Positions 11,825 through 23,465 of a stretch of DNA of 55,404 nt are shown here, piece by piece. Origin of the DNA: Hypsibius dujardini. Taxonomy: Eukaryota > Tardigrada > Eutardigrada > Parachela > Hypsibiidae. Positions within the stretch are counted from its first letter, which is position 1, and each line of letters opens with the position of its first letter. The notes under the pieces are model-generated. The model had not been told where the DNA came from. It searched no databases and saw only the letters and a program-made list of their open reading frames with translations. Made by a program: the position numbers and the translations under genes. The stretch spans positions 1 to 55,404 of the forward strand of contig LRSR01005653.1 of NCBI GenBank assembly GCA_001579985.1, written 5' to 3'.

Positions 11825-11832
11825 TTTTGGAA
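11825..11832 (-). promoter_or_regulatory. Decayed heat shock element upstream of sHSP copy C
   Basis: This position aligns with TTCTGGAA of copies A and B but reads TTTTGGAA, which breaks one HSF half-site. The flanking sequence is otherwise well conserved. Confidence 0.4.
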
Positions 11833-11899
11833 AGTGTGCTGTCTGAACGAGCAAGGGATATTTCCATAATAGTGCAGTCACAATGTAGGCTGAAACATG

Positions 11900-12577
11900 C
11901 GTGTGCCCTACTCCTATCCAGCCTAGGTAAAGCATAGGCAAAAGGGGAAAAATGGAAAAATCCCACGCCTCGCCTCTCTGTCTCGGGTATTGCTCCTTTG
12001 TCTGCCTTTTTGTGCCTTACTGTCTGGACTGGATGGATGACAGCAGTGACGCGTACTAGCAGAAGTGGCACATCCGTATACAATGTGAAAATCGTGTCCA
12101 CTGCCGTGATCGGTACACGCATGCGATAGGTGACTATAGAAAATTGCAACAGCCTTGCCTCGACTGGATTAGAGTTAAAAACGCAATAGCCACCGATTCG
12201 AAAGGGATGGTCATATATGGCGACTGTGGAAACACTGGAAACAGCCTTGCCTACGTTGGAAGACAGGTGCTTTGGAAACGCTGGAAAAATTGGAAACACT
12301 AACAAAAGCCATATTACTGCCTTGCCATGGCTAGCAAAAAGAATTAATATATCCACAAAACCAATATTAAACAGTAGTCACAAGTCTAGCACCATATAGG
12401 ACTTAAACATATGTAATCACACACAAAAGTTATTTGTCCAAGTACAAATTAATCTACGTATATTCAGCGAAAGTCCTCTTTCCCGGGCCTACTACTTTTT
12501 CGCCTTTCACTAAGCACTTCATAATAGGTCGGTTACGGTTAACAATAAGACGATACAGAAAAAATATCTGGTGTACT
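11900..12577. other. Intergenic, no gene recognised
   Basis: Up to about 12040 this matches the sHSP upstream sequence. Beyond that are short internal echoes (cagccttgcct, ggaaacactgg) but no convincing frame or RNA gene. Confidence 0.5.
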
Positions 12578-12812
12578 CTAGACATGGAATTGAGCTGCTT
12601 TTAAATTTAACGAGCCAGCGAAATGTTTGCTCTTCTGAACAAAGCCGAGGCCGAGAGTAGTGCTGAATTTATCTGGATGGTACAGCTTCTCGTAGGCAAG
12701 GTCCTTGTGATATTTGATGTGGAGATGTTTCGTCAACCAATTTCGAGATTCTCTGCTACATTCTATCATATGGCATCGGCAGAGAAAGCGGTTGTTTTGA
12801 TGCTTTCATGCG
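12578..12812 (-). pseudogene. C2H2 zinc-finger-like fragment
   Basis: A minus-strand open stretch reads CHMIECSRESRNWLTKHLHI followed by KYH. This fits C-x4-C-x12-H-x3-H with the usual Leu before the first His, then a basic tail. It has no plausible start Met, an in-frame TGA lies just upstream near 12805, and it ends at 12578. It is either one exon of a split gene or a relic of a zinc-finger/transposon gene. No neighbouring exon was found. Confidence 0.3.
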
Positions 12813-12873
12813 ATTGAGCTGACCTTGCCAATTAAAGGAAATGTTTGACCTGTAATAACATATCATACCGATA

Positions 12874-13439
12874 AGGGAATATCCGTTAATGACGTCAGTA
12901 TTGCTCAGGGCGGTGGGGGTGCGAAAAATACTTGACGAACTCTGACTGGACGGGATGGAGGGGGGGGGGCCGATGTCCTGACGTCAGCTTTGGTGTACCC
13001 AATAAGCTTAGAAATAATACATTTTGGAATTTAGCACTATACATCCCTTGAATATGCCGGCAAGCTCTGTGAAGATATGAATTTCACATAGTTCAGTGAA
13101 ATTTGATAGGAGAGCTATGTGTGTGCTGTTCAGTAAACATTTTCACAGAAACCGAGCACGCCGTATCAGCTGTTCATAGATGCATTCGTTAGTTCTTGCC
13201 CCGAAATTCCCAAACGAGAGAGCTACCGGCGCGCAAACGAGAACTGGTGGAGGACAGGCTCGATTTGAAGTGATAAAAACACATTCCAAATTTTGTTCTG
13301 TAATGGAAGGGGTCTATGGTTTCTGACGTCAGAAACTGAAGATCTACGGAGTGTTACAAAAATTCTGACGAACTCTGACGTTAGGAGGGAGGGTGTTGGG
13401 TCGCAATAAAAATTACTGACATCATTAACGGATGTTCCT
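12874..13439. mobile_element. 566-bp non-autonomous DNA transposon, TA target
   Basis: Terminal inverted repeats begin AGGGAATATCCGTTAATGAC on the left and AGGAACATCCGTTAATGATG on the right, and both continue with GTCAGTA. The target dinucleotide TA flanks both ends (12872-12873, 13440-13441). A direct tgacgaactctgac phrase sits inside each end. No transposase frame; MITE of the Tc1/mariner/pogo class. Confidence 0.8.
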
Positions 13440-13787
13440 TAATGGATTCCATTTGCTAGTACGGGAATAATTACCATGTTATCATAAGCTAAATGGAAAT
13501 TCATCCATTGGCATTCCGGAAGGCTTTGCAGGCATTGGTAAAGCCACACCACCAGGATTAAGTAGATCTAACTCAAGCTTTCAGTCCTAAATATAGCTCG
13601 AAAACAAGGCTTCAGTTTTCGCCGTGGTGGTGGGGTTACAATTTTGCTTCCTTACTCCGCGAAGGTGAGCAAGAGTTGTTTTCTAAAGCACAAACAATGC
13701 CCAGTCTAACTTACCTAAAAAGAGGGAAAAATATCGATGATGCCGGACCCTTAAACGATCAAAAAGTATCCACGGCTGTATGCGTAA

Positions 13788-14338
13788 TTAGAGCTGTGCA
13801 CGGTTTGAAAAATCAATCCACAAACGGCACCGCAGCCTCAATTTTTTAACCGCGACCGCACCGCACTGCGAGAAATCGACAAAACGGCACCGCCGCGGAC
13901 CGCAGATAAATTTTTCCTAACTTAACCGCAACATCGCACCGCAGAAACCGTTCGATTCGATCCAAATTTGTCTCTATTATTTTACAAAACAGAATGTCCT
14001 CTGAAATCCCGAACATGGCGCAAAGTTGTCTTTAAGTCGGAACAGCTGGTTTAACGCATGGTTTTGTTGCATTTATGAACTCCAGTAACTTGCCAACCGA
14101 TTAAAAAGTACAAACCCTAACTTACTAGCGTAAACAAATGAGACACCATGGGGTGCAAACTACAGGAAGAGTTATCGTGCACAATTAAATTGCCTTTCTA
14201 GATATTTCGCGGTTTGCGGCAGTTAAAAAATGCAAAACCATGACCGCAGACTTTTTGACCGCAACCGCACCGCAGACCGCCGGCAGTTCAAAACTGCACT
14301 GCCGCTGACCGCGGTGCGGTGCGGTTTGCACACCTCTA
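13788..14338. mobile_element. hAT-type non-autonomous element
   Basis: The ends read TTAGAGCTGTGCAC and, on the complement, TAGAGGTGTGCA, typical hAT termini. An 8-bp target duplication with one mismatch flanks it (atgcgtaa 13780-13787, atgtgtaa 14339-14346). The subterminal regions are packed with GCACCGC/GCGGTGC motifs, as in hAT transposase-binding regions. No coding frame. Confidence 0.75.
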
Positions 14339-14346
14339 ATGTGTAA

Positions 14347-15296
14347 CCTTGTCCAAATGACAGATGATAGATTTAAATTGGCTCCCGGTGCTATGTTAGA
14401 TGGCGTGGTTGGCCTTTAAGAATACCGGATTTCATTAGACAGCCCTTGAGGCATCTCGTCACGGGTGGCGCTAGCACGTCTCGGTTGCACGCTGCAGCAC
14501 CATGTAGATATTTGGGCGATGCCTTGGAAAAATCCGCAAGAAGTTCCGCAATATGTTTATGAAGACGCCCGAAGATTTCAGTCAGCAACTACGAAAGACT
14601 TGGTGAATAATAACAGTAAAGGACTCTGCATTAAATCATCATTATTTACTGTACCTGTATTTGTTTTTCATTGGAAGGTTTAGGGGTACTCGAGCGTAAG
14701 CGACTTTGAATTTTTTTAGATTCAGTAGTCCATATTTGACAACAAGGAGAGACCCTGCTATGCGGTCGTCCTGTGTCGCAGCTCTTACATTCAGACGCTC
14801 CAATTGGAAATAAGATTCTGCATTTGTATAATTTAGTCTGTTGTCTTCGCTAAAAAATTAATATACTGCCGAAAGATTTGCCCGTTTAGCTCTTAAATTG
14901 CTGTTTCAAATCTTCTTCAAAATGAATTACAAAATACTTCAAGAAAAGTAGTACTTGTCATAGGAGCTGTAGTATTTCCTTGAATAAGACGCCCAAATCG
15001 GCCACGCCTTTATCAATTATTTTTTAGAAGGAAACGGCGTTTTATAAATATTCACAGCTCATTCCATCCAATCCAGTTTTCCCTTCGAATTAGTTTCGAA
15101 TTTTTCATTTATTTCTTTCGTTTTCCTCATGCAGTTTTTACAAAGGTTCTTGATGCAATGCCTGCAGAGTGATAGCAGTCGAGCCGTCGGACCAGATTGT
15201 CAAGATGGAAATTTCGGTATGTGGCTTCCTTAATTTTAGTAGTGTCCGGTGCTGTTTGAGTGTTCAAGTTCAAATTCTGAATTTCTTGATTTGCAG
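14347..15296. other. Intergenic, no feature recognised
   Basis: No splice-supported frame, RNA gene or repeat that I can identify. Short frames on both strands near 14400-14680 lack family resemblance. Confidence 0.4.
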
Positions 15297-15832
15297 ACTT
15301 CGGTTAAAGTTTCGATTTTTTTTAACGGAATGGCCGTACGTCCTGAATCGCCTGAATACTGGCGGAGACAGACCCGAATACACCGATAACGTGTCGAATT
15401 GCGTAATTGTCATAAAAGCCGAGATACTGGGAAATGCTGATGACCCAAACGGTGGACACATGCTTGAGATTATGGTCGGAGAGCGCGATCCCTTGTAAGT
15501 CATGTGTATATATAGAAATGTTTTATGTTGGTTACCTTCATGTGGGTCGGCTCGATGATCCTGTTGTCTAAAGCTGTAGTTTCAATCAGAATAATATATA
15601 TTTTTGTCTGCGTATCCATGCATTTCCTAAAGAGGGTATGATTGCGTTTCGTTAGCACTAGATTCATACCTACAGTGGTAACGCCTGGGGACCAGTCAGG
15701 CTATTCGACGCTATTCGGAAGAATTCGACTGGCATGCCCGTGTTTTTCCTGAAGTTTACCGCAGCTGATCTTGCTGACTATGGTTACTACAAAAACAAAG
15801 AATTTAGGCAGTATTGTGGCTTGTACATAGTC
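15297..15832 (+). pseudogene. Two candidate exons of an unrecognised, possibly Ig-like, gene; frameshifted
   Basis: Candidate exon 1 is 15297-15494 (after ttgcag, before gtaagt) and exon 2 is 15676-about 15832 (after tacag); the phases join in frame. The joined frame includes VSNCVIVIKAEILGNADDP, GGHMLEIMVGERDPF, then GNAWGPVRLFDAIRKNSTGM and FFLKFTAADLADYGYY. The F-x-L-x-F...D-x-A-D-Y-G-x-Y pattern resembles the end of an immunoglobulin fold, but the final Cys is absent. The first part of exon 1 is better in another frame (VKVSIFFNGMAV), with a run of eight T near 15317, suggesting a frameshift. A short upstream exon ending ATGGAAATTTCG at about 15213 is possible. Could be a decaying gene or a chance alignment. 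Confidence 0.3.
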
Positions 15833-15984
15833 AGACAACAGATGAACAGACGGACAAACAAACCGAAAGCCATACTGGCAAGCACTACATACCTGCAACA
15901 TAGGCAGAAAGGCTAGCAGAGAGGCAGTAAGATTGGAAATTAAGCTGGCAGGCAGAAGAGCACACACCCAAAAAGATAGATAAT

Positions 15985-15987
15985 CAA

Positions 15988-16025
<38 letters not shown>

Positions 16026-16140
16026 GAACAAAGACAATTGGACAGACAGACAGACAGGCAGACAAACAGTCAGACTAACAGACAGGAAGGAAGGGTGGAA
16101 GTTAGGTAGGCAGACTCCAGAACGACAGACAGACATAGCT
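15985..16140. repeat. (CAGA)n microsatellite
   Basis: Dense cagacagacaaacagacag units. Long frames on either strand across it are repeat artefacts. Confidence 0.85.
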
Positions 16141-16381
16141 GATGAAAACTGTAGAACGAACCTATAGTTTTTTTTTCCAAAATTGATAATGAGCATAGAA
16201 GAGGGAAAAATCAAACTTGTGTAACTGGAAATAAAAATTGAGCACGGACATTCCAAATTGGCATACAATCTAAGGATCACACAAGGGTGGCATGTTCTCC
16301 GCACCGACAGATCCTGTATCATCAGCTTCTTACGCCCTTTTTTCTATGGTACTGCAACGGTAGAAACCGGTTTTGGCTTGG

Positions 16382-16633
16382 TCACGCGACGGTGTGCACT
16401 GGGTTGCTCCGAGGGGCTTGGGAGCAATAAAATTGGAGCAGCCTAGCTTCCTCGACGACCTTTCTTAGGCTGCTCCGCGAGGACCGGCAGTATTTCATTT
16501 CAGCAGGATCGTGTAGCCGACGTCGTTTTTTAGGTGGCTTTGCGATTGCGTCTGGAGTTTCTCCGCTTCCCGTCCCGTCCGAATAAGTGCTGCTCGTGTA
16601 CAAAGGATGTCGCTTTCTTGATGAAATTAACAA
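16382..16633 (-). CDS. Hypothetical minus-strand frame with basic nuclear-localisation-like motif
   Basis: The frame runs M-LISSRKRHPLYTSS to a stop at 16382 and contains KPPKKRRRLHDPAEM and SSLRKVVEEARLL, i.e. a basic cluster followed by a possible helix. A donor-like site after EEA near 16443 could end an exon. I do not recognise the family and found no partner exon; chance is possible. Confidence 0.2.
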   Translation of the reverse strand: MLISSRKRHPLYTSSTYSDGTGSGETPDAIAKPPKKRRRLHDPAEMKYCRSSRSSLRKVVEEARLLQFYCSQAPRSNPVHTVA

Positions 16634-16830
16634 TGAAAATCAACTGTTCTAAGGTGGTTTATTCCAGGGTACGAGATAGTCAAGTGGCCCATTCCAATGC
16701 CCTTACCTCATACCCCCTGAGGTTGTTTAGAGTAAAAATAGCAAAATCATGCCAATGCTCCCCCCTTTGGATTTCTAGCAAAATCTTGCCCCCCGTACCG
16801 GAAGGTCTGGACGCGTCTATGGGTGACAGG

Positions 16831-16930
16831 CATTACACCGTTTTGGAACTTTGTTACATTTTTCCCAAATCTTTGAGTCACCATATTCCGGAACCCTTCA
16901 AAAAGGATTGAAACAATCAATAGAAACACG
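16831..16930. repeat. Solitary copy of the sHSP upstream block
   Basis: Matches the blocks near 5690-5770 and 9170-9250 (ttgag.caccatattccg, caatcaatag) and keeps a TTCCGGAA palindrome at 16886-16893. No sHSP frame is next to it. It may be the displaced upstream part of copy C or a dispersed repeat. Confidence 0.45.
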
Positions 16931-17207
16931 TTGGAATTGCCTGATTGAATTGTTGCTGCTCCGCGTGCATTCATCGCACTTTATTCATTTTTTCGACAGG
17001 GGACGCCACGCTCGCTCTTTTACAACCACCCGCACGGTGGCGTGGCAATCGCGAATGCATTTCCCTTTTCTAAAATTTGAACCAAGTAAAACTAGATTAC
17101 AAACACAAAAAGCAATCCACTATTTTTTATATTTTCTGAGTCCTATTCTATAACGTCGTATGCGGTCAAGGTCTAAGCCGCCTAATTCTGATGCCTCATC
17201 GAACGTT

Positions 17208-19753
17208 CTAAACGACTGCCGGAACAATGGTCAGCTCGGTGATGACAACGTGTGACGGCGTCCCCAGAACATACAGCACCGCGTCAGCCACGTCCTTCCC
17301 CTGCAAGGCCGCCCTTTTAAAGAAGTGTCCGCGCTCTGAGTCCTTTCTCGCTCCTTCGATCAAGGGCGTGTCCGTAAGTCCGGGACTTAGGCTCTATTTA
17401 TCGAAAAGACATTTACTGTTTATACTAAATGTTTATCATACTCGTATCATCCACAATTGAAAATGCTTTAAAGTTGCTCGTACGGTCACTCGAATCTTGC
17501 TCTTTTTGGCAGCCAACTCAGTCGACAGGGCCGTGGTCAACGCCTTCAACATATGCTTTGTCCCGGTGTAGAAGTTTGTTCCGTAATTCATTGCAGGCAC
17601 TGAGTGACCGGCCATGCTATCGTACAAGGAACCGATTAATGAAAAGTAAAATGATGTATGTATTTTAAATTATAATACAGGGACCGTTTGTCATGTTGTA
17701 TCACATCTTGTATATTATTAGTAAGATTATCCACCAGAAATTGTATCAAATTGTATTAAATGTACTGAATTGTATTAAATGTTTTAAATTGTATTCAATC
17801 ATACAGAATTGTTGCGGTGCAATTAAATGCATCAGGTATACAGAACTGTATATTACAGTATATACAGTTTAGCATTGTACAATGTAGGTATTATTGAAGT
17901 ACAGGTACGAACAATTGTAAGTTACAGTCCGGTCGTTTCCTAAAGTCACCCCTTTTTCTGTCCTAACAACAGCAACAATTTCCATTTAGTACCGAAAAGT
18001 ACCTTGCTTCTCACTGTCCTAGCCAAATTTCAATTTTGATTTGATTGGCATTCGCGAAATATTTTAGGAGATCAAGGGGTGGAGCTGTATAGGTACTTTT
18101 CGAAGAAGTTGTAATGGTGAGCGTATTCTTCAAAGATTGATCCAAAGCTCCGCCCCCTGGCTTTTAAAAAATGTGACTGATGCTAATCCATTTCAGATTG
18201 AATTCTGGATAAGATGAGATTAAGAAAAGTTTACTGCGGTATACAGAGTAAAGGCTGAGTTGCACTATACCGGAATGGTTACTGCGGACAGAAAACGAGA
18301 TAACAGGAAATAGGCCGTGCTCTTCTTTGCAGTATAACATACTACTGTTGCACTTTATGTAACATATGTAACGTATGTAACATAATGTAACATAGGTAAC
18401 GCATGTAACACATGAAACATAATGTAACATATGTAACATATTGTAACATAATGTAACACATGAAACATAATGTAACGTATAAAACATAATGTAGCATATG
18501 TAACATAATGTAACATAATGTAACATAGATAACATATGTAACACATGAAACATAATGTAACATAGGTAACATATGTAACACATCTAACACATGAAACATA
18601 TGTAACATAAGTATAACACCGGTAGTACCACCGTACCTGTTGATATTGACAATGTGTCCTGTTTCAATGCCGTCTTTTTCCAGCAATCTCAAGGTTTCTC
18701 TTGTAGAAATTGTGATCGCAAGAATATTAAGCTGTAGTCAGAAATGTTTACTTTTTATTTTTATTCAAGAGTAAACGCGAAGAACATACATTCCCCTTAA
18801 AACCCACCTCGAACATGGTTCGCCACGCAGTTGTGTCTCCGTCCACCAGGTTTCCCAGAGTGCATGTTCCAGCATTGTTCACCAAAATATCGACATGGCC
18901 AAATTTAGTTTCGATCTCCTTGAAGAGACTGAGGATTTCATCCTCTTTGACAAGATCGCACTTGATGGATGTCAGCGTTGCTGAGTTTGCAGTCGATTCT
19001 GACTGCAGGGTCTGCAGTAAGAGGCAAATTTAGAGTTCACAATTTTTGGAAAGTATTTTTAGAATATATATAATCGGTTCTTATAAAAAATTAATTTCAG
19101 AACTGCGACCGCAATTTTGTTTCATATATTATATGTTCCATAATCAGGATGTAACCGATAGATTACTAGTAGTCTCGAATGGTAGCCATTAATATGTTAA
19201 AAAACAATTGCTTATGCAGATTCATTTCAGACCAGCCAATTTTGAAAATTACTCAAACAATTTTTCTGATTCCTTTCTTTTTTGCTTTTTGACCATCGGG
19301 AAGATACATTTTTATTTTGTGTACGCTATTTTATGGACTAGCGTTTATGAATAATTTTTGGCATGGTTAACCATAGTATATATTTATATAATAATACATA
19401 TATATGTATTGTATTTTATCTTTTATTATATATTTTAGAAAACGATCGTTCTTTCGTGAAATTCCCAATTGCAAAGAATATGCACAAAAATGCAGCCTAA
19501 GTGATCCAAAATTAGTAGTGCGCTAAATTACTGTTCGGGTTAATCACCGATGATTAAAGTTGATATTAGAGTCGATAAATTGTATATCAAGTAAAAGTTC
19601 AAACCCCATGACGACAAGTACCTCGAGCGAAGCAATATTGCGAGCACAGCCGATAACGTTGACACCAGCTTCGAGAAGGCCAACGGTAATAGTGTACCCG
19701 ATTCCTGCGGAAGCCCCAGTCACCAAGGCGGTCTTTCCCCGCCATCGATCCAT
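17208..19753 (-). CDS. SDR1: DHRS11-like short-chain dehydrogenase/reductase
   Basis: Exons: 19622-19753, 18808-19011, 18637-18731, 17484-17616, 17208-17393 (132+204+95+133+186 nt; 249 aa), all GT-AG. Exon 1 has MDRWRGKTALVTGASAGIGY, i.e. the TGxxxGxG dinucleotide-binding turn. Exon 2 has HVDILVNNAG, exon 3 the helix CTRETL-type segment (here STRETLRLLEKDG), exon 4 the catalytic Ser (NSMAGH) and YTGTK (YxxxK), exon 5 SLSPGL and the closing VVITELTIVP. Known family: classical SDRs reduce or oxidise carbonyl/alcohol substrates with NAD(P)H; DHRS11 is cytosolic. The substrate here is unknown. Intron 3 contains a taacata minisatellite (18355-18605), and intron 4 contains a GC-box foldback (18030-18180). 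First gene of the array, apparently intact. Confidence 0.9.
18030..18185. repeat. Short foldback related to the GGGGCGGAGCTT family
   Basis: Left arm ends gatcaaggggtggagctgta; right arm reads caaagctccgccccctggct. The same inverted core occurs at 26215-26440 and 52300-52890, so this looks like a dispersed foldback family. Confidence 0.5.
18355..18608. repeat. Minisatellite of about 10-bp units (tgtaacata) in SDR1 intron 3
   Basis: More than twenty tgtaacata/atgtaacat variants in tandem. Tyr/Cys/Met-rich frames on the minus strand come from this repeat. Confidence 0.9.
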
Positions 19754-20149
19754 GGCTCTGTGGTCCTGATATATACTGAAAGTACTGACGTTTTTACAAC
19801 AAGAAAGCAAGTGTTTTTTGGAGATATTTGTCAGTATTGGATATACGGAAGCACAAAGAGAAAACTGAGCTATATACAACCGGTGCCTGGAATCCTCGGA
19901 TGTTAGTAGTACAGTACCACCACAGTGAAATAAGTACTAGCATACCGTGTTATTACTTGTAGTGCAAGGCCGTCGTGATAAGACTCCGCGGATGCCCAAT
20001 ACAATGTTATATCGCGTTTATTAACTATTAATCCGAATCTCAGTTTCAGCGATTACTAGCCGCGTTCCGAAAGTGTTCATAAGTAAAAAAGGATCGAGCC
20101 GTCTGAGGCTGGTATAACAAAATGAAAGAATACAAAGATATCGATGGAC

Positions 20150-20188
20150 GACAAACAGACAAATAGACAGATAAACAGGCAGGCAGGC

Positions 20189-20219
<31 letters not shown>

Positions 20220-20280
20220 TAGACAGACAAACAGAGACAGACAGACATAAAGGCAGTTGACAGACACACACACACAAAGA
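20150..20280. repeat. (CAGA)n microsatellite between SDR1 and SDR2
   Basis: Perfect cagacagacagacaga run with flanking variants, in the 680-bp spacer; the rest of the spacer shows no gene. Confidence 0.85.
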
Positions 20281-20432
20281 CAGGTGCATTATACAGTTTC
20301 CAGCATATTGTCAACGTCCATAATCATCGAAGGCTAGAGCAAGCGTCGGAATGCACAGCAGCTTTGAAACAATTTTCTAAGAACTCTGCAATAGGTTATT
20401 TGATTATTTGCTGGGTACTACAATTAGCCGCG

Positions 20433-21827
20433 TCACGAAGGTCCGGGAGTGATGGTTAGTTCGGTGACGACAACGTTCGGCGGCGTGCCCAAGATGTACA
20501 GCACCGCATCAGCGATATCTTTGCCCTCCAAGGCGGCACGGGTCCAGATTTGTCCGTGCTCGGAGGTCTTTTGGATGTTGGCCACGAGCGGGGTGTTAAC
20601 CAAACCAGGACTTAGACTCTGAAATGAGCAGAAAATTATGAAAAACCGAGATCGCGTCATCTGTACTCTTTGCCATGAAATCGGAAAATTTCACTTACGG
20701 TGACTCGGATCTTGCTCTTCTTTTGGGAGAGTTCGTGGATGAGACCTTTGGTCAGAGCAGTGATCATGTGCTTGGTGGCGGAATAGTAGTAGGAACCCAT
20801 ATTGACAGGGTAGATGGTGTGACCAGCGACACTGGAGATGCAAGGTCATTGGTCAAATATGAATTAATTTCAGTAAGAAATCTGAAATGGTAACGTTACC
20901 TATTAATATTGATTATATGCCCCGTATCGAGTCCATCCTTTTCCAGAAGTTTCAGGAACTCGCGTGTGCATATATTGGTAGCAAGGATATTGAGCTGAAA
21001 TGTGAAAGGATGCGTTATTATACCATGCACAAACCTTATTTGACATTTAAGACCGACTGTGGCTTTGCCGTGTTGATTGCTAGACTGTATTATTGTGTTC
21101 CTGTCTGTCTGCTTGTCTGCCTGTCTGTCTGCCTATCTGCCTGCCTAATTTTCTGTCACTCTGTCTTGACTTTCTATCTTGTGTCTGTGTCTGTGTCTGT
21201 GTCTGTGTCTGTCTGTCTGTCTGTCTGTATGCGTGCCTTGGGGCAGTCTGTCTGGCAGTCTGTCTGCCTGTCTGCCTGTCTGCCTACCTGTCTGTCTGCT
21301 TGCTTGCCTTTCGCCTTTTGCCTGCTTGCTTGCCAGCTTGTCGAAGCTTTTTATCGAAATGTCTGAAAATTTGCCCTTACATCTAACATAGTGCGCCATC
21401 CTTCCGTGTCTGCGTCAGAAAGATTCCCCAGGATCGCAGTGCCGGCGTTATTAATCAGGATGTCAGCGTGACCAAAGTTGGCTTGAATCTCCTTGAACAG
21501 CAGCAAAATTTCCTCCTCCTTTGAGAGATCACTTTTAAGAGCCGTGAGTTTCCCCGCATGCGACGGCAGTTTGCTCTGTAGTTCCTAAAATCCGAATTTC
21601 AACCTCATTAGAAGAGAAACCCGCCATACTGCCAATAACAATTCTGCAAAGAAAACATTCGTTTTTAGCATTGATGTACTGCTCGGTACTCGTACCTCCA
21701 GGGATGTAGGATTTCGAGCACATCCCACGACATTGACACCAGCTTCCAGGAGGCTGGTGGTGATGGCGTACCCTATACCCGCCGAAGCTCCCGTAACCAC
21801 CGCGGTCTTCCCTCGCCATCGGTCCAT
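20433..21827 (-). CDS. SDR2: DHRS11-like short-chain dehydrogenase/reductase
   Basis: Exons: 21696-21827, 21381-21584, 20900-20994, 20699-20831, 20433-20618 (132+204+95+133+186 nt; 249 aa). It carries TGASAGIGYAIT, HADILINNAG, CTREFLKLLEKDG, NSVAGH and YYYSATKHM (YSATK matches YxxxK), then SLSPGL and VVVTELTITPG. All SDR catalytic positions are present and all junctions are GT-AG, so activity is expected; the substrate is unknown. Intron 2 holds a TGTC-type microsatellite (about 21095-21345). Exon lengths equal those of SDR1, its closest neighbour. Confidence 0.9.
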
Positions 21828-22167
21828 TTTAATAGTGGAATTAGTTGAAAGTGAGGCTCAGCTCGATCTGTTGGAACATATAAAAACTGAGAAGCTCAGA
21901 CGTATGATGGAATAAATACCGCGTAAGCAAAACAATGACGTGCATTTCAAGTTTACCTTAAGAAGTCAATAAAATCTGCACGATCACTATGTTTGACCCG
22001 ATTGATCGCTGAGAGTCGACGTTCCACTGATCATACCTGTCCGTACCGAATCGCATTACGTGCCGCTAATTTTTGCCGCATCATGCAATAGCAAAATAAA
22101 ACGTGCAAAAGTGTGAACTCATACTGTACGTCTTCTTCGATCGATATAGTATACTGTATACCAAACT

Positions 22168-22306
22168 GCAATAGAGAGTTTTCACAAACGGTATATCTCA
22201 CGGTATAGCCGTACAGTATAGAAAAATGAACTGGGGTCACAGAGAGTTTTCTATACTGTACCGCTATACCATGAGATATACCGTTTGCGAAAACTCTCTA
22301 ATGACG
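22168..22306. repeat. Near-perfect palindrome (about 55-bp arms)
   Basis: agagagttttcacaaacggtatatctca and the arm up to gtacagtatagaaaa is mirrored by ttttctatactgtaccgcta and onward to gaaaactctct, with a loop of about 20 bases. No coding frame; a short MITE or foldback. The remaining spacer 21828-22880 shows no gene. Confidence 0.75.
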
Positions 22307-23465
22307 AGTGACGTACTGTACAATGGTATGAAACAAAACAAGTCACACAAACTTCGCAAAGTGCTGCAGACTGCTACAATTAAACAACTTCGTGTTAGTG
22401 AGGTGTTCTTAATTTCCTTATTTCTGTTCTTCTTATTGAGTTTACTCAACGATCACGTCTTGATTTTTAGTACACGTTCCGACAGAAACATATGTTCATA
22501 TCCAACCGTAGACGTGTCCAGGGGAAAAGGAGGAGGGGCAGGCGCCACAGGCGACTTTTTTTGCTCTTGCTTGCAATTTGCCTATCCAAAATTCAATAAC
22601 AGTAAATGGGTAGCCTTACCTTAGTTTTTCGGTTTATCAAAAATTAGCAAGAGGGGAGTATTACCTCTTTTTTTCAAAACCTGTGGACCGGTGGGGGGAG
22701 ACAAATGCCCTTGCCGCCCCCTTAAATGCGTCACTGGCTCCAGCATGCAGAAGAGAGGCTGGAAAGGAGTCCGTGGTGCACTTTTCCTACGCTTTAACAT
22801 ACAGTTATAAGTTTTGATTGTTGTATTAATTGTATCGTCGCGCATTCATTTCTCCAAATCCGTTTTTGACTTGGGAGGTCTGACTCCTCCCGTACGCGGG
22901 TTGTCACACCAGTTATTGGACTAACCGCTTTTGATGTCATGTCATAGGGACTCGCGTTCGGGCACTCCAGGTCGCGACCCACAAAAGCGCCCCCCCCCCC
23001 GCTTTGCTCCTTCAAATGCAAACCTAAGAGGCCCCTTGAAGCGCCGTTAGATTGGCTAGCCTAAGCAAATTAATACTTCCAAATTATTTACAGTTCTAAA
23101 AAAGGTTTTCTCGCAAATTGTTCCTGATGTCAACTACATGCACCGACACTTGAAGAGACACTGATGCAAAAGTTAAACTCTCAAAAGCACTGTCAACGGG
23201 TGAGCTCCCATCATCTCAATTTAAATGTCATCTTCTACTATTGAGAAGCAATTCTTGCCAAATTTATATTACTGTACTTAAAAGGGATTAAGTAACCACA
23301 TCTTCTGTAGCTCTCAGCCCTGTTGTTTTTATCCTGATGTTTCTTGGTAAAAATGATCGAAAGAAACGCGGCTTGCCTCCGTCAAACTTCGTCCTCTTAA
23401 TTGCAATGCATCGTGATTATAGCCACAGCAGAGATTTGCTATGACCATTTATCCAAGTATCTGGA

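Noticed and set aside
18355-18608. CRISPR-like regular repeat
   Set aside because: Units are about 10 bp without unique spacers, and the genome is eukaryotic; it is a minisatellite.
18164-18692. Minus-strand frames rich in CYI/MLH repeats
   Set aside because: Translation of the tgtaacata minisatellite in SDR1 intron 3; frames are open only because the repeat lacks stops.
22168-22306. microRNA precursor
   Set aside because: The arms are too long and too perfect and the locus looks like a short transposon; without small-RNA data it cannot be called.
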